Of a DNA stretch of 64,000 bases, positions 17,104 to 26,606 are shown piece by piece. The notes under the pieces were generated by a model. It did not search any database, had not been told where the DNA came from, and saw only the letters and a program-made list of their open reading frames with translations. Positions within the stretch are counted from its first letter, which is position 1. Each line of letters begins with the position of its first letter. A program made the position numbers and the translations under genes. Location: contig NZ_BJHV01000001.1 in the NCBI RefSeq assembly GCF_005405925.1, positions 8,742,001-8,806,000 on the forward strand, given 5' to 3'. This stretch comes from Streptomyces antimycoticus (GTDB taxonomy: Bacteria; Actinomycetota; Actinomycetes; Streptomycetales; Streptomycetaceae).

Positions 17104-20100
17104 ATGCGTCAGGACGAGGCCGAACCGATCGCCGTGGTGGGGGCGGCCTGCCGGCTTCCCGGTGGCATCCGGGACCTGGACGGGCTCTGGGAGGCCCTGG
17201 AGCAGGGCAGGGACCTGGTGGGGGAGGTGCCCGCGGACCGGTTCGACGCGCGCCTGTTCACCGACCCCGCCGTGCCGCGCCGGGGCAAGTCGTACACCGC
17301 GGCCGGGGGTTTCCTCGACGACGTGGCCGGATTCGACGCCGCCTACTTCGGGATCTCCCCCAAGGAAGCGGCCCACATGGACCCCCAGCACCGGCTGCTG
17401 CTGGAGATGACGGCCGAGGCGCTGGACGACGCCGCCGTGGACCCCGCCACGCTGGCCGGTTCGGACACCGCAGTCTTCGTCGGCATCTCGGATGCCTCCT
17501 ACGGCGCGCTCCAGATGTCCGCGCTGCGCACGGTGGGCGCCTACACCATGTCGGGCGCCGCCTCGTCGATCGCCGCCAACCGGGTCTCGCACGCCTTCGA
17601 TCTGCGCGGCCCCAGCATGGCGATCGACACCGCGTGCTCCTCCTCCCTCGTGGCCCTCGACCGCGCCTGCCGCACCCTGTGGGAGGGCGGCGGCCGGGCC
17701 GCGGTCTGCGGCGGGGTCAATGTGCTGCTCAGCCCGTTCCACTACGTGGGGTTCTCCCAGGCGTCGATGCTCTCCCAGCGGGGCCGGTGCGCCTCCTTCT
17801 CGGCGCAGGCGGACGGGTTCGTCCGGGCCGAGGGCGGCGGCGTGGTGCTGCTGAAGCGACTGTCGGACGCGCTGGCCGACGGCGACCGGATCCACGGGCT
17901 CGTCCTGGGCACCGGCAGCAACAGCGACGGCAGGACCATGGGGCTCGCGCTGCCCAGCCCCGAGGCGCAGGAGCGGCTGCTGCGCGAGGTCTACGACCGC
18001 GCCCGGGTGCACCCCGACGAGTTGGTGTACTTCGAGGCGCACGGCACCGGCACCCCGGTCGGCGACCCGCTGGAGGCCCTCGCCATCGGCCGGGCCCTCG
18101 GCGTACGCCGGATCTCCGGAGACCTCCCGCTCGGCTCGGTGAAGACCAACCTCGGCCACCTGGAGCCCGCGTCCGGCATGGCCGGTCTGCTCAAGGCCCT
18201 CCTGGTGCTGCGACACCGCACCGCACCGGCCTCCCTCCACGCCGAACCGCCGCACCCCGACATCGACTTCGAGGGCCTCGGACTGCGGCTCACCACCCGG
18301 CCCACGGCCCTCGCCCCCGCCACGACCGGCGGGCGCGCCGTCGCCGGGGTCAACTCCTTCGGCTTCGGCGGCGCCAACGCCCACGCCATCGTGGCCGAAC
18401 CCCCGCCCCTGCCTGACCGCCCGCAACCCCCGCGCTCACCGGTGCCCCTGCTCGTCTCGGCCCGCACCGCCAAGGCACTGTCGGAGGCGGCCGAGGCCAC
18501 GGCCGCACACCTGGACGAAACGACCCCCGACGACTTCTACGACCTGGCCCACACCTCCTGCCTCCGCCGCGGCCGCCACGAACACCGCGCCGTCGTCTGG
18601 GCCACCACGCCTGGGGAGGCGGCGCGGGGGCTGCGCGCCTTGACGGCGCCGGAGCCCGAGCCGGGGCGGCCGGGTGTCGGCGGGGCTGGTGGGGAGCCGA
18701 CCGCGCTCGACGGGGCGTCGGCCGCACCCACTGGGGAGTCGACAGCGCTCGCCGCCGAGCCGACCGCGCCCATCGGCACACCGGCTGCGCCCATCGGCAC
18801 ACCGGCCGCGCCCACGAGCGAGCCGACCGCGTCCACCGGAGAATCGGCTGCGCCCGGCGGAGAATCGGCCGCGCCCACCGGCACACCGGCCGCGCCCACC
18901 GGCGTACCGACCGCGCCCACCGGGGCCTCGACCGCCGCTCCCACCCGGGAGCCGGCCGCCCCCGGCGCGGTGAGTCCCGCCGCCGACAGTGGGCGCGTCG
19001 CCTTCGTGTTCTGTGGGAACGGCTCGCAGTGGGCGGGCATGGGGGCGGACCTCTTCGACGCCGATGCCGTGTTTCGTCGCGCGGTGCGCGAGGTCGACGC
19101 CGAGCTCGCGCCGCGTCTGGGGTGGTCGGTGGCCGATCGCCTCACCGCGCCTGTCGGGGAGGCGGACCTCGGGGCGACGGAGGTGGCCCAGCCCCTCCTG
19201 TTCGCCGCGCAGTTGGGCATCACCGCGGCGCTGCGCGCCCGGGGGATCGAGCCCGCTATGGTCGTCGGCCACAGCGTCGGGGAGGTGGCCGCCGCCCACA
19301 TCTGCGGAGCGCTGTCCCTGCCGGACGCGGCGCGGGTGATCGCCGAACGTGGCCGGGTGCAGGGGACCACGGTCGGCAGTGGCCGGATGGCCGCCGTCGG
19401 GCTGTCCGTCGACCGGGCCGCGAAGGCCCTCGCCGGGTACGGGGAGAAGCTGGAGATCGCCGGGGTCAACAGCGCCGAGGACGTCACGGTGGCCGGTGAC
19501 GCCGAGGCGCTGGCGCTGCTCGGCGCGGAACTCGCCGTCGAGGGCGTCTTCTTCCGCGACCTGGGCCTCGACTACGCCTTCCACAGCCGCCACATGGATC
19601 CCATCGAGGACGAACTCCGCGCCGGCTTGGCCGACGTGACGCCGTCGCCGGTCCGGGTGCCGTTCTACTCGACCGTCACCGGCTTCCGCGCCCGCGGCAC
19701 CGATCTCGGCGCGGCGTACTGGTGGCAGAACGTGCGTCGCCCGGTGCTCTTCGCGGACGCGGCGCGGCGCGCCCTCGCGGACGGGGCCGGCATCCTCCTG
19801 GAGATCGGCCCCCATCCCGTCCTGCGCGCCTACCTTCGGCGCGTGGCGTTCCGGCGCGGAAAGACCGGCATCGGGACCGGCATCAGCCCGGGCCCCGGCC
19901 CCGGCCGCACTGTCGTCCTGCCGACCCTGCGCCGCGGGGCGGATGGCCCCGCCGCCCTCGGCGCGGCGGCGGCCGGAGTGCTCGCGGCCGGGGCCTCGGC
20001 CGATCTCACCCGGCACTTCCCGGTGCCGGGCCGGGTCACCCGGCTCCCCGCCTACCCGTGGCAGTACGAGCGCCACTGGTCCGGCACCCCCCGCTCCTGG

Positions 20101-23100
20101 GCCAACTCCAGCGGGGACGGCGTCATCGTCCACCCGCTGCTCGGCGAGCGCATGCCCACCGCCGTCCCCAGTTGGGAGGGCGCGATCGAGCCCGTCCTCG
20201 TGCCCTGGCTCGCCGACCACCGGCTCGGCGGATCCGTCGTCATGCCGGCCACCGGATACGCCGAGGCGCTCCTCGCCGCGGGGCGCGCCGTGCACGGACG
20301 GCCGGTCGAGGTGGCACACCTCGACGTCAGCGCCAGCCTCGTGGTGCCCTGGGCGGACGCCTCCGCCGTACGGCTGCGGGTCGGCCTCGACCCGGACACC
20401 ACCCTCGCCACGGTCACCAGCACCGACGAGCGCGGCCCCGAACCACGGGCGCACGCGCGGGCCCGGGTGCGCCCGCTGCTGAGCCCACGGCCCGAGCCGG
20501 TGGACCCGGAGCGGCTGCGCGCACGGTGCACGACGCGCGTCAGCGGCGAGGAACACTACGCCGCCTGCGCCGAGGTGGGGCTCGTCTACGGGCCCGCGTT
20601 CCGGACGCTGGACGAGGTGCGCCTGGGGGCGCGGACCTCGGTCGCCACCTATCGCCACGAGGCCCCGGGCGCCCCGTACACCGCGCATCCGGCGCTGCTC
20701 GACGGAGCCCTCCAGACCGGTGTCGCCCTCCTCTACGACCGGCTGCGGGAGCGGGGCGCCTATCTGCCCGCGTCCATCGGCGCGGTGCGGGTGTGGTCGG
20801 CGCCGTCGCCCACCGGGATCATGTGGGTCACCGAACGCGAGGCCACCGACAGCGAGATCTGCTGGGACATCACGGTCGCGGACGCCGACGGCACCGTCAC
20901 GGCCCGCCTGGAGGAGTGCCGGCTGCGCCTCGTCCCGATCGCCCGCACCACCCCCGTCGCCCTCCATCACACCGTTCCGCGGGCCGCTCCCCGCGCCCAC
21001 CTCCCGGCCGCGCCCTCGCCCCTGCCGCCCCCCGAGGCCATCCTCCGGGACGCCGCCGCGCGACTGGACGCCGTACGGGAGCGGTGGCGCGAGGCCCGCT
21101 ACGACCTGACCTCGTGTCACGACGAGGAGCTGACCGCGCGCTCCGCCGCCGCCGCGCTGGCCCGGCTGCTGCCCGACCCCGCGGCGCCGTTCACCGCCGA
21201 CGACCTCGTGGCGGCCGGTATGGAGGAGCGCCACCGCCCCCTGATCGCCCTGCTCGAACCCCTCCTGCTGCGCCGCGGCCTGCTCACCGAGACCCCCGGC
21301 GGCCGATGTCTGACGCCCGGCGCGCGCCACACCCCGCCGCCGGTGCGCGAGGCCCTCGTCCGGGCCCCCGGGGATGTGCACCGGATCGCCCTTGCGACCC
21401 ACCTGACCCGGCACCTGGCGGACGTCCTCACCGGGCGCGCGAGCGCCCTGGCAGTGCTCAGCGCCGAATCGGCCGCGCACCTCCTGGAGCAGTACTACGA
21501 CACCGCGCCGACCTCCCGCTTCCACAACCGCCTCGCCCAGACCCTGCTCCGCGCCCTGCTCGCCCACTGGCCCGCCGACCGCGCGCTGCGCGTTCTGGAG
21601 ATCGGCGCCGGCACCGGCGGCATGACCGCGGCGCTGCTGCCCCTGCTGCCCGCCGACCGCACCCGCTACCGCTACACCGATGTCTCACCGGCCTATCTGA
21701 CCCGCGCCCGCAACCGCTTCGGCGACTACGACTTCGTCGAGTACGGCACCTTCGACCTGGACCGGGACCTCGCCGAACAGGGTTACCACCCACAGGGCTT
21801 CGACCTCGTCGTCGCCGCCAACGCGCTGCACACGGCCAAGGACCTGGAGCCCGCGCTCGGCCGCGTGGCCTCGCTCCTCGCGCCCGGCGGACACCTGCTG
21901 GCCTTCGAATGCCATGAGCCGGAGATCCTGCTCCCCGTCTTCGGTGCCCTCGACAGTTTCCACCACCGCACCGACACCGGCCTGCGGCCCGGCTCCCCGC
22001 TGCTGACCCGCGAGCAGTGGCCCGCGCTCCTGCGCCGGTGCGGCTTCACCTCCTGTGCCCGTACCGGCGACACCGAGCCGCCCGGACGCGACCACGCCTC
22101 CGTCTTCCTCGCCGCGGCCGGTGGCGCCCCCTCCCTCGCCGCCGCACCGCCGTCCCCCGCCCCGTCCGCCGCGTACATCGTCTGCGGCGACACGGCGGAC
22201 GACCCGCTGCCCCACGCCGTCACCGAGATGCTGACCGCACACGGCGCCGGGCACAGCGTCCTCACCGACGCCCACACCGACGCCGCCGCCTGGACCCGGG
22301 CGCTGACCGAGTCCGGCACCGGCGAGACGACCGTCGTCCTGATCCTGGGCGGCGCCGAACCCGACGACGCCGAGCAGGCCGTCGCCCGCGCCGCCCACGC
22401 CGGTCAGACGCTGCGGGCCGTCGCGGAGGCGCACCGGTCCCTCGGCTCACCGGCCGGGGTCCGGCTGTGGCTCGTCACCCGGCCGCACGGCGCCGAGGCG
22501 ACCCCCGGACCGATCACCCATCCCACCGACGCCGCCGCCTGGGGCGTGGCACGCTGCCTGGCCAACGAGGAACCCGATCTGCGCGGGCGCCGCCTGAGCC
22601 TGTGCCGGAACGACGATCCGGCCGCGGATGCCGCCCGGCTGGTCCGCGAACTGCTCGACACCGAGGCCCCCGAGACCGCCGAGGAGGAGGACGAGATCGT
22701 GCTCACCGCGCACGACCGCTTCGTCCCGCGCGAGCGCGCCCTGCCGCCCGCCGTCCCCCTCGCCGACGGCGCGGCCCCGCCGCCGTTCGCCCTGCGGGTG
22801 CGCCGGCCCGGCCTCTCCTACCGCCTCGCCTGGCAGGAGATCCCCGCGCCGGTCGCGGGTCCCGGAGAAGTGGTCGTGGAGGTGCGCGCGGCCGCCCTGA
22901 ACTACCGGGACATCATGCAGACGGTCGGGCTGCTGCCCACGGAGGCACTGGCCGGCAGCCCGCGCGAGGAGAACCTCGGGCTCGAATGCGCGGGCGTGGT
23001 CACCGCCTGCGGGCCCGGGGTGGACCGCTTCGCGCCCGGGGACCGGGTCGTCGGACTGCTGACCGGGGCGCTCTCGTCCCACGTGGTCAGCCCGGCGCGC

Positions 23101-25137
23101 AACCTGTGGCCGATCCCCGCGGGCGTCACCTTCGCGGAGGCCGCCAGCGTGCCCGTCGCCCTGTGCACCGTTCACTACAGCCTGCTGTACACCGCCCGGA
23201 TGCGGGCGGGGGAGACCGTGCTCGTGCACGGCGCGGCCGGTGGCGTCGGCCTCGCGGCCCTCCACTACGCACGGGCACACGGCGCCACCGTCATCGCCAC
23301 CGCGGGCAGCGAGCCCAAACGCGACCTGCTGCGCGCACTCGGCGTGGAACACGTCCTCGACTCGCGCTCGCTGGACTTCACCGTCCAGGTCATGGACGTG
23401 ACCGACGGCAGGGGAGTCGACATCGTCCTCAACTCCCTCTCCGGACAGGCCCTGGCGCGGGGCCTGGAGGTGCTCCGCTCCGGCGGCCGCTTCATCGAAC
23501 TCGGCAAGCGCGACTTCTACGAGGACCGGACCCTGCCGCTGCGCCCCTTCGGCTCCCATATCTCCTTCCACGGCGTGGACCTGACCACCGTGCTGCGCGA
23601 CCCCCGGCTGCTGGGGGACCTCCTGGAGGACGTGGGGCGGACCCTGGGAGACGGCCGGGCGTCAGAGAAAGGCCCGGAGTTCCAGTCGCTGCCGCACACC
23701 GTCTTCCCCGCCGCCCGCGTGGCGGACGCCTTCCTGCTGATGCGCCACTCACGCCATATCGGCAAGGTCGTCGTCACGTTCGACCCGCTGGACGAGCCCT
23801 GCGCCGTCGAACCCGCCTCCTCGCTCGCCCCTCCGCCCGCACGGGCGACGCCCATCGCGCCCCGCGCACCCCAACTCGACCCGGACGCCTCCTATTTGGT
23901 CACGGGGGGCACCAGCGGCCTCGGCGCGGCCACCGCACAGTGGCTCGCCGGGCTCGGCGCCCGGCACCTCGCCCTGGTGAGCCGCAGCGGCGCCCACGGC
24001 CCGGAGGCCGCCGCCGTGCGCGACGCGCTCGCCCCGGACGGCGTGCGGGTCACCGCGTACGCCGCGGACGTCGCCGACGCGGAGGCGATGCGCCGGGTGC
24101 TGAAGGACATCGACGAGAACGGCCATCCGCTGCGCGGTGTGGTCCACGCGGCCATGGCCCTGGACGACGCACCCCTCGCCGAGCTGACCGCCGAGCGGAT
24201 GAGCGCCGTCCTGCGACCCAAGATCGCGGGAGCCCAGGTTCTGGACACCCTGACCCGAGGGCGTCCGCTGGACTTCTTCCTGTGCTACTCCTCCACGACC
24301 GCCATGGTGGGCAACTTCAAGCAGTCGGCCTATACGGCGGGCAATCTCTATCTGGAGGGCCTGGCCCGGCTGCGCCGACGACACGGCGAGGCGGCGCTCA
24401 CCCTCGCCTGGGGCGCCATCGGCGAGATCGGTTACGCGGCCCGCAACGACCTGCTCGACTCCCTCCACGGCCTGGGCATCGAGCCCCTGGCCCCGCACAC
24501 CGCCCTCGACCACGGCCGACTGCTGCTCGGCGACGACCGGCCGGACGCCCCCGCGGTGGTGGGCGTCTCCCGGACGGACTGGTCGCGCGCCGCCGTTCTG
24601 CTGCCGCTGCTGCGCGCCCCGCGCCTCGGTGGCCTCGTACCGCCCCAGGTGGGGGACGGGGAGGCCACCCGCGAGGAACTCCTGCGCCGGCTCTCCCTCA
24701 TGGACGAGGAGACCGCCCTCGCCCACCTCGTGGACCAGCTCACCCGCCTGCTCGCGGAGGTCCTGCACATGGACCACGAGGCCCTCGACCCGCACCGGCG
24801 CCTGGACTCCTACGGCATGGACTCGCTGATGGCCGCTCAGGTGCTCGTCTCGCTCAACCAGCGCTACGAACTCGACATCCCGCCCATGGAACTGCTGCGC
24901 AGCAACGGCACCATCGCCGAGTTCGCCAGGATCGTGCAGCTCCGGCTGGGGTTGCAGGTCACGGCTCCTCCCGGCGCATCACCGGGCCCCGGCATCCCCC
25001 GCCCCGCGACGGAATCCCCCGCCGCGGCCGTGGAATCCCCCGCCGCCGCCCCGGAGCCCCCCGCACCGGCGGGACCGCTGCCCGTCCCGGCCCAGGCCGG
25101 ACCGGACCGCTCGGTCACGGCAGGCGGTGCGCGGTGA
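17104..25137 (+). CDS. Iterative-type highly reducing polyketide synthase, KS-AT-DH-MT-ER-KR-ACP
   Basis: The gene encodes 2677 residues forming one complete reducing module with a C-methyltransferase. KS (8-430): DTACSSS Cys178, His313 and His352. A Pro/Ala/Thr-rich linker spans about 520-627. AT (632-940): GHSVGE Ser724 and YAFHS at 824-828, a mixed specificity motif. DH (1007-1285): His1039 in HxxxGxxxxP and Asp1200. MT (about 1435-1680): LEIGAGTGG at 1498-1506. ER (1893-2215): HGAAGGVG. KR (2255-2440): VTGGTSGLG, LDD and Tyr2410. ACP: GMDSL Ser2574. There is no thioesterase and no docking domain. All catalytic residues are kept, so it should make a fully reduced, methyl-branched chain, probably iteratively from malonyl units. 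Product and chain length are unknown. Its last bases overlap the diiron gene as GTGA. Confidence 0.95.
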   Translation: MRQDEAEPIAVVGAACRLPGGIRDLDGLWEALEQGRDLVGEVPADRFDARLFTDPAVPRRGKSYTAAGGFLDDVAGFDAAYFGISPKEAAHMDPQHRLLLEMTAEALDDAAVDPATLAGSDTAVFVGISDASYGALQMSALRTVGAYTMSGAASSIAANRVSHAFDLRGPSMAIDTACSSSLVALDRACRTLWEGGGRAAVCGGVNVLLSPFHYVGFSQASMLSQRGRCASFSAQADGFVRAEGGGVVLLKRLSDALADGDRIHGLVLGTGSNSDGRTMGLALPSPEAQERLLREVYDRARVHPDELVYFEAHGTGTPVGDPLEALAIGRALGVRRISGDLPLGSVKTNLGHLEPASGMAGLLKALLVLRHRTAPASLHAEPPHPDIDFEGLGLRLTTRPTALAPATTGGRAVAGVNSFGFGGANAHAIVAEPPPLPDRPQPPRSPVPLLVSARTAKALSEAAEATAAHLDETTPDDFYDLAHTSCLRRGRHEHRAVVWATTPGEAARGLRALTAPEPEPGRPGVGGAGGEPTALDGASAAPTGESTALAAEPTAPIGTPAAPIGTPAAPTSEPTASTGESAAPGGESAAPTGTPAAPTGVPTAPTGASTAAPTREPAAPGAVSPAADSGRVAFVFCGNGSQWAGMGADLFDADAVFRRAVREVDAELAPRLGWSVADRLTAPVGEADLGATEVAQPLLFAAQLGITAALRARGIEPAMVVGHSVGEVAAAHICGALSLPDAARVIAERGRVQGTTVGSGRMAAVGLSVDRAAKALAGYGEKLEIAGVNSAEDVTVAGDAEALALLGAELAVEGVFFRDLGLDYAFHSRHMDPIEDELRAGLADVTPSPVRVPFYSTVTGFRARGTDLGAAYWWQNVRRPVLFADAARRALADGAGILLEIGPHPVLRAYLRRVAFRRGKTGIGTGISPGPGPGRTVVLPTLRRGADGPAALGAAAAGVLAAGASADLTRHFPVPGRVTRLPAYPWQYERHWSGTPRSWANSSGDGVIVHPLLGERMPTAVPSWEGAIEPVLVPWLADHRLGGSVVMPATGYAEALLAAGRAVHGRPVEVAHLDVSASLVVPWADASAVRLRVGLDPDTTLATVTSTDERGPEPRAHARARVRPLLSPRPEPVDPERLRARCTTRVSGEEHYAACAEVGLVYGPAFRTLDEVRLGARTSVATYRHEAPGAPYTAHPALLDGALQTGVALLYDRLRERGAYLPASIGAVRVWSAPSPTGIMWVTEREATDSEICWDITVADADGTVTARLEECRLRLVPIARTTPVALHHTVPRAAPRAHLPAAPSPLPPPEAILRDAAARLDAVRERWREARYDLTSCHDEELTARSAAAALARLLPDPAAPFTADDLVAAGMEERHRPLIALLEPLLLRRGLLTETPGGRCLTPGARHTPPPVREALVRAPGDVHRIALATHLTRHLADVLTGRASALAVLSAESAAHLLEQYYDTAPTSRFHNRLAQTLLRALLAHWPADRALRVLEIGAGTGGMTAALLPLLPADRTRYRYTDVSPAYLTRARNRFGDYDFVEYGTFDLDRDLAEQGYHPQGFDLVVAANALHTAKDLEPALGRVASLLAPGGHLLAFECHEPEILLPVFGALDSFHHRTDTGLRPGSPLLTREQWPALLRRCGFTSCARTGDTEPPGRDHASVFLAAAGGAPSLAAAPPSPAPSAAYIVCGDTADDPLPHAVTEMLTAHGAGHSVLTDAHTDAAAWTRALTESGTGETTVVLILGGAEPDDAEQAVARAAHAGQTLRAVAEAHRSLGSPAGVRLWLVTRPHGAEATPGPITHPTDAAAWGVARCLANEEPDLRGRRLSLCRNDDPAADAARLVRELLDTEAPETAEEEDEIVLTAHDRFVPRERALPPAVPLADGAAPPPFALRVRRPGLSYRLAWQEIPAPVAGPGEVVVEVRAAALNYRDIMQTVGLLPTEALAGSPREENLGLECAGVVTACGPGVDRFAPGDRVVGLLTGALSSHVVSPARNLWPIPAGVTFAEAASVPVALCTVHYSLLYTARMRAGETVLVHGAAGGVGLAALHYARAHGATVIATAGSEPKRDLLRALGVEHVLDSRSLDFTVQVMDVTDGRGVDIVLNSLSGQALARGLEVLRSGGRFIELGKRDFYEDRTLPLRPFGSHISFHGVDLTTVLRDPRLLGDLLEDVGRTLGDGRASEKGPEFQSLPHTVFPAARVADAFLLMRHSRHIGKVVVTFDPLDEPCAVEPASSLAPPPARATPIAPRAPQLDPDASYLVTGGTSGLGAATAQWLAGLGARHLALVSRSGAHGPEAAAVRDALAPDGVRVTAYAADVADAEAMRRVLKDIDENGHPLRGVVHAAMALDDAPLAELTAERMSAVLRPKIAGAQVLDTLTRGRPLDFFLCYSSTTAMVGNFKQSAYTAGNLYLEGLARLRRRHGEAALTLAWGAIGEIGYAARNDLLDSLHGLGIEPLAPHTALDHGRLLLGDDRPDAPAVVGVSRTDWSRAAVLLPLLRAPRLGGLVPPQVGDGEATREELLRRLSLMDEETALAHLVDQLTRLLAEVLHMDHEALDPHRRLDSYGMDSLMAAQVLVSLNQRYELDIPPMELLRSNGTIAEFARIVQLRLGLQVTAPPGASPGPGIPRPATESPAAAVESPAAAPEPPAPAGPLPVPAQAGPDRSVTAGGAR

Positions 25138-26069
25138 GGGAACCACAGCCGCGGGGCCGGTCCACGCCCACCCCCACGGGCACCCCACGCCAGACACCGG
25201 CCGAGGTGGCCGGACGCCTGCTGCGCACCGCGGCCAAGCACACCTACGACCCCGCCCTCGCCATCGACTGGGACGCCCCGCCCGAGCCCGGTCACTGGTA
25301 CCTCCAGCCCGAGCGGATGTCGCTGTACGCCACCCCCACCTGGCACCGGCTGAGCGAGGAGCGGCGCCTCGCGCTCTCCCGCAGCGAGTGGGCCAACATG
25401 ATCAGCATGGCCACCTGGTTCGAGCTGACCTTGATGCAGATGCTCACCGGCCAGCTGACCGCCCGCGATCCGGCGTCGCCACGCACCCACTACGCGCTGA
25501 GCGAGGTGGCCGACGAGACGCGCCACGTCGCCATGTTCGGCCGGGCCCTCGGCACCCTCGGCTGCCCGGCCTACCGGCCGCCCGCCCTCGTCCGGCACCT
25601 GGGCCGGGCGGTGCTCCCGCGGCTGCGCGGCGCGAGCCTGTTCGCGGCCGCGCTGCTGATCGAGGAGGTCTACGACCGTTTCCAGCGGGAGGCCATGGGC
25701 GACGAGCGGGTGCAGCCCCTCGTACGGCAGGTGTCGCGTCTGCATGTGATGGAGGAGTCGCGGCACATCCGCTTCGCGCACTCCGAACTCCTGGACGCCA
25801 CGCGCGGCAGGTCGGGTGCCGTGCTGGAGTTCCACCGGCAGCTCACCGCCTGGTGCGCGATGCTGGCCATGAGCACGTACACCAACGCCCCGATCTACCG
25901 GGCCGTGGGCCTCGACCCGCGCCGCGCCGCCCGGGAGGCCCGCGCCAATCCGCACTTCCGGCGGACCATGCGCTGGGCGGGCGAGCGCCTGGTCGCCTTC
26001 CTCGCCGACGCCGGACTGATCACCGCGCTCCAGCGCTCCCTGTGGCGCCGGAGCCTCCTGCTCGGCTGA
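25134..26069 (+). CDS. AurF-like non-haem diiron oxygenase
   Basis: A 311-residue helical protein related to the p-aminobenzoate N-oxygenase AurF family. Carboxylate and His ligands of a ferritin-like diiron centre can be seen: EVADETRHVAMF, EEVYDRFQRE and EESRHIRFAH, plus Glu in TWFELTLMQML. The GTG start at 25134 overlaps the synthase TGA as GTGA, so the two genes are translationally coupled and almost certainly act in one pathway. Members oxidise amines, but others oxidise carbon centres. With no amine visible in this pathway, hydroxylation or oxidative cleavage of the acyl chain is as likely as N-oxygenation. Confidence 0.88.
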   Translation: MREPQPRGRSTPTPTGTPRQTPAEVAGRLLRTAAKHTYDPALAIDWDAPPEPGHWYLQPERMSLYATPTWHRLSEERRLALSRSEWANMISMATWFELTLMQMLTGQLTARDPASPRTHYALSEVADETRHVAMFGRALGTLGCPAYRPPALVRHLGRAVLPRLRGASLFAAALLIEEVYDRFQREAMGDERVQPLVRQVSRLHVMEESRHIRFAHSELLDATRGRSGAVLEFHRQLTAWCAMLAMSTYTNAPIYRAVGLDPRRAAREARANPHFRRTMRWAGERLVAFLADAGLITALQRSLWRRSLLLG

Positions 26070-26130
26070 ACGCCCCCCGCGGGCGCTGAACATCCCGCGG
26101 GCGCTGAACACCCCCGGGGTGCACGGCACT

Positions 26131-26414
26131 TCAGATGAAGATCGCGATGGCCTCGGTGGTCAGTTCACCGGTCCCGGGGTTCCAGTCGCGCACCTTGCCC
26201 AGGCAGCGCGCCGGGAACGTGCCCTCGTGGCCGGCGTCGTTGCGCAGCCCGTCCGTCGCGCACAGGACACGGACCTGCGGCCCCTGGACCGGGAACCCAT
26301 GCGGGTGATGTGCACCCTGATGCCGTGTTTCATCAGGAGGCGCTGGACCTTCTCGTCCTCGAAGAACTCCGACTTGGAGGCGATCTTGCCTTCGCCCCGC
26401 CCCTCACGCCGCAC
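26131..26414 (-). pseudogene. Short frame-disrupted remnant
   Basis: The minus strand from GTG at 26414 reads KSEFFEDEKVQRLLMKHGIRVHITRMGSR. This resembles the start of actinobacterial solute-binding/VWA-type proteins, where SEFF..VQxLL..HxIRV.VTRMGSRE occurs. About 40 codons in, the sense switches frame to VRVLCATDGLRNDAGHEGTF and ends at TGA 26131-26133. One added base would make a 94-residue frame, but the two halves do not look like one known protein. It is best read as a chimeric leftover between the polyketide locus and the next gene. Confidence 0.35.
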
Positions 26415-26606
26415 TTCGCGCGCTCGGTTAACGCCTCAAAGCGGCGCTTTTCGGCCACCTTTGGTGCGTACCTGGCAGTGATCTCTTCCGGTGGCGAACC
26501 TGTGGGGCGTGAAAGTGCCCACTGATCCCCCGTCACTTTGCCCCTCCGTCATCCCCTTCATGTTGCCCCCGTCATGTTGATCCACCGTCAAGGAAGGATC
26601 CGCCTC

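Noticed and set aside
14389..18426. A 1345-codon open frame on the minus strand opposite the acyltransferase, reductase and synthase start
   Set aside because: High GC keeps stops out of several frames; the composition is Arg/Gly/Pro-rich with no domain, and the true genes in this stretch have clear families.
18436..21567. A 1043-codon open frame opposite the AT and DH region
   Set aside because: Low-complexity Gly/Arg/Ala content and no ribosome site; shadow of the synthase.
22017..25133. Long plus-strand frame inside the synthase that continues into the diiron gene frame
   Set aside because: Only the part from 25134 has protein-like sense; upstream it is an out-of-frame shadow of the synthase.
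26415..26606. Possible small gene or riboswitch before the subtilase-like gene
   Set aside because: No ribosome site with a sensible frame and no recognisable riboswitch core; treated as promoter/leader.
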